From assembly GCF_001949145.1 (NCBI RefSeq), contig NW_019091440.1:1202588-1266587 (forward strand): a stretch of DNA of 64,000 bases, given 5' to 3'. The translations under genes and the position numbers were made by a program. The stretch is from Acanthaster planci (Eukaryota; Echinodermata; Asteroidea; Valvatida; Acanthasteridae). How positions within the stretch are numbered: the stretch's first letter is position 1; every line of letters starts with the position of its first letter. Under the pieces are notes generated by a model. The model ran no database searches. It saw nothing but the letters and a program-made list of their open reading frames with translations, and was not told the DNA's origin. This document shows positions 63,084-64,000 of the stretch, piece after piece.

Positions 63084-64000
63084 CTGGAAAGACAGAGAGA
63101 ACATTGCACATCAACAGAGTGGGGGACCTTGAGACGCACGGTGGCGGCAGATACAACGGTCCCTTTTTTTGTGATGTCTGCATGAGCTTCGCTCGTCACC
63201 CAGCACCCAGGGGTGCTGGGACGGACCGATGGCTTTGCACTGTGATTGGCTACATTAAATGCGCACGACATGTGACTGCAAGATTATCGCTTCCTGTTAG
63301 CGAAGCGTTATTTGCTTTTTTGGCTAGCCAATCGTCGTGCGCCGTCCGTCGTGCGTTGTCCGTCGTGCGTCGCCCGTCGTCCATCAAATGGGTTGCATAG
63401 GACCTGCAAAAGCCGGAGTTTAACAAATGACAATGTGATGATTCCATTCACTTCTAAAGATCTTTTCCGAATAAGGCAAGTACAAATCCCACCTGCAAAG
63501 TATATACTAGTCACATAATTATTTCCAATAATGCTGCCCATTGACAAGAAAATATCGCCTCTCTGAGAATTCAACCAAGTGTTTTGGGGGGAAAAACATT
63601 TTCAGCAAAAATGTGCCGGCCAACTTATCCACAGTGTTATTCTAATTTGCCTACTATAAAAATGTGCCGACCTGTTTTCATCAAATTCCAGGAAGAAATC
63701 TGCCAACCGATACAGATATTCCATCTTGTCCTCTCAATTTCACCTTGAAATCCGGGAATACTAGACGTGCTGTGGATAACAAACTGTTTATTAAATGTAT
63801 TGTTAGGGGGCAATTACCACGTGGTTTAAGTTTCAGAAAATATGACATGTTGGTTTTCTTGGGTGTGTATGCCATGGTGGATAGACCAATGAGAACAGGT
63901 GGTCCAGCACATCAGCATTATTTATGGGGCTAACAAGTAAAATTACTGTTTAACCTGACTTCTGTGAGCCAACCTGCAACTTAAGTCATGTCTAATTTGG
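63084..64000. other. Right edge, no recognised exon; CpG 14-mer tandem repeat
   Basis: Presumed intron 1 of the second Ly6 gene. At 63332-63384 a CpG-rich unit of 14 bases (CGTCGTGCGTCGTC) is repeated about four times with changes. No signal-peptide exon with a phase-1 donor was found. Confidence 0.45.

Noticed and set aside
1-64000. CRISPR arrays, rRNA genes, bacterial operons
   Set aside because: No direct-repeat and spacer pattern, no rRNA-like sequence, and all convincing genes are spliced.

Overview
This window reads as animal nuclear DNA, most likely from a marine invertebrate; an anthozoan cnidarian is my best guess, but nothing in the sequence proves it. The reasons are AT-rich DNA, spliced genes with short exons (about 60 to 230 bases) and introns of a few hundred to a few thousand bases, GT-AG junctions with consistent phases, many short inverted-repeat elements, and frequent TACATGTA motifs. 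There is no sign of bacterial operons, CRISPR or rRNA. Most single open frames here are noise; the real genes are visible only after splicing.

Layout. (1) 712-11046, minus strand: eleven consecutive exons of a large multidomain Rab GTPase of the CRACR2A/Rab44/RASEF type, with a long coiled coil followed by a Rab domain. Its C-terminal exons lie left of the window and its EF-hand N-terminus was not found. (2) 11047-44067: a gene-poor 33 kb with small inverted-repeat elements, local duplications and a few weak exon candidates (16327-16461 plus, 33231-33400 plus, 40177-40365 minus). (3) 44068-47833 minus and 48199-53947 plus: two complete, divergent seven-exon genes for lysosomal di-N-acetylchitobiase (GH18), sharing a 365-base promoter region. 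Plus-strand copy B has lost residues that line the GH18 active site. (4) 56980-60450 plus: a complete three-exon Ly6/uPAR (three-finger) GPI-anchored protein gene whose second intron holds a decayed gag/reverse-transcriptase retroelement. (5) 62481-63083 minus: a second, convergent Ly6/uPAR gene, lacking only its signal-peptide exon.

The genes do not form one pathway. The chitobiase pair would act in lysosomal breakdown of chitin or N-glycan chitobiose cores. The Rab-like protein would act in calcium-linked vesicle traffic, and the Ly6 proteins at the cell surface. The most notable points are the divergent chitobiase pair with a CLEAR-like E-box between them, the active-site changes in copy B, the fourfold tandem repeat of an exon start with decoy splice acceptors in copy A, the unusual switch I of the Rab, and several families of palindromic elements.
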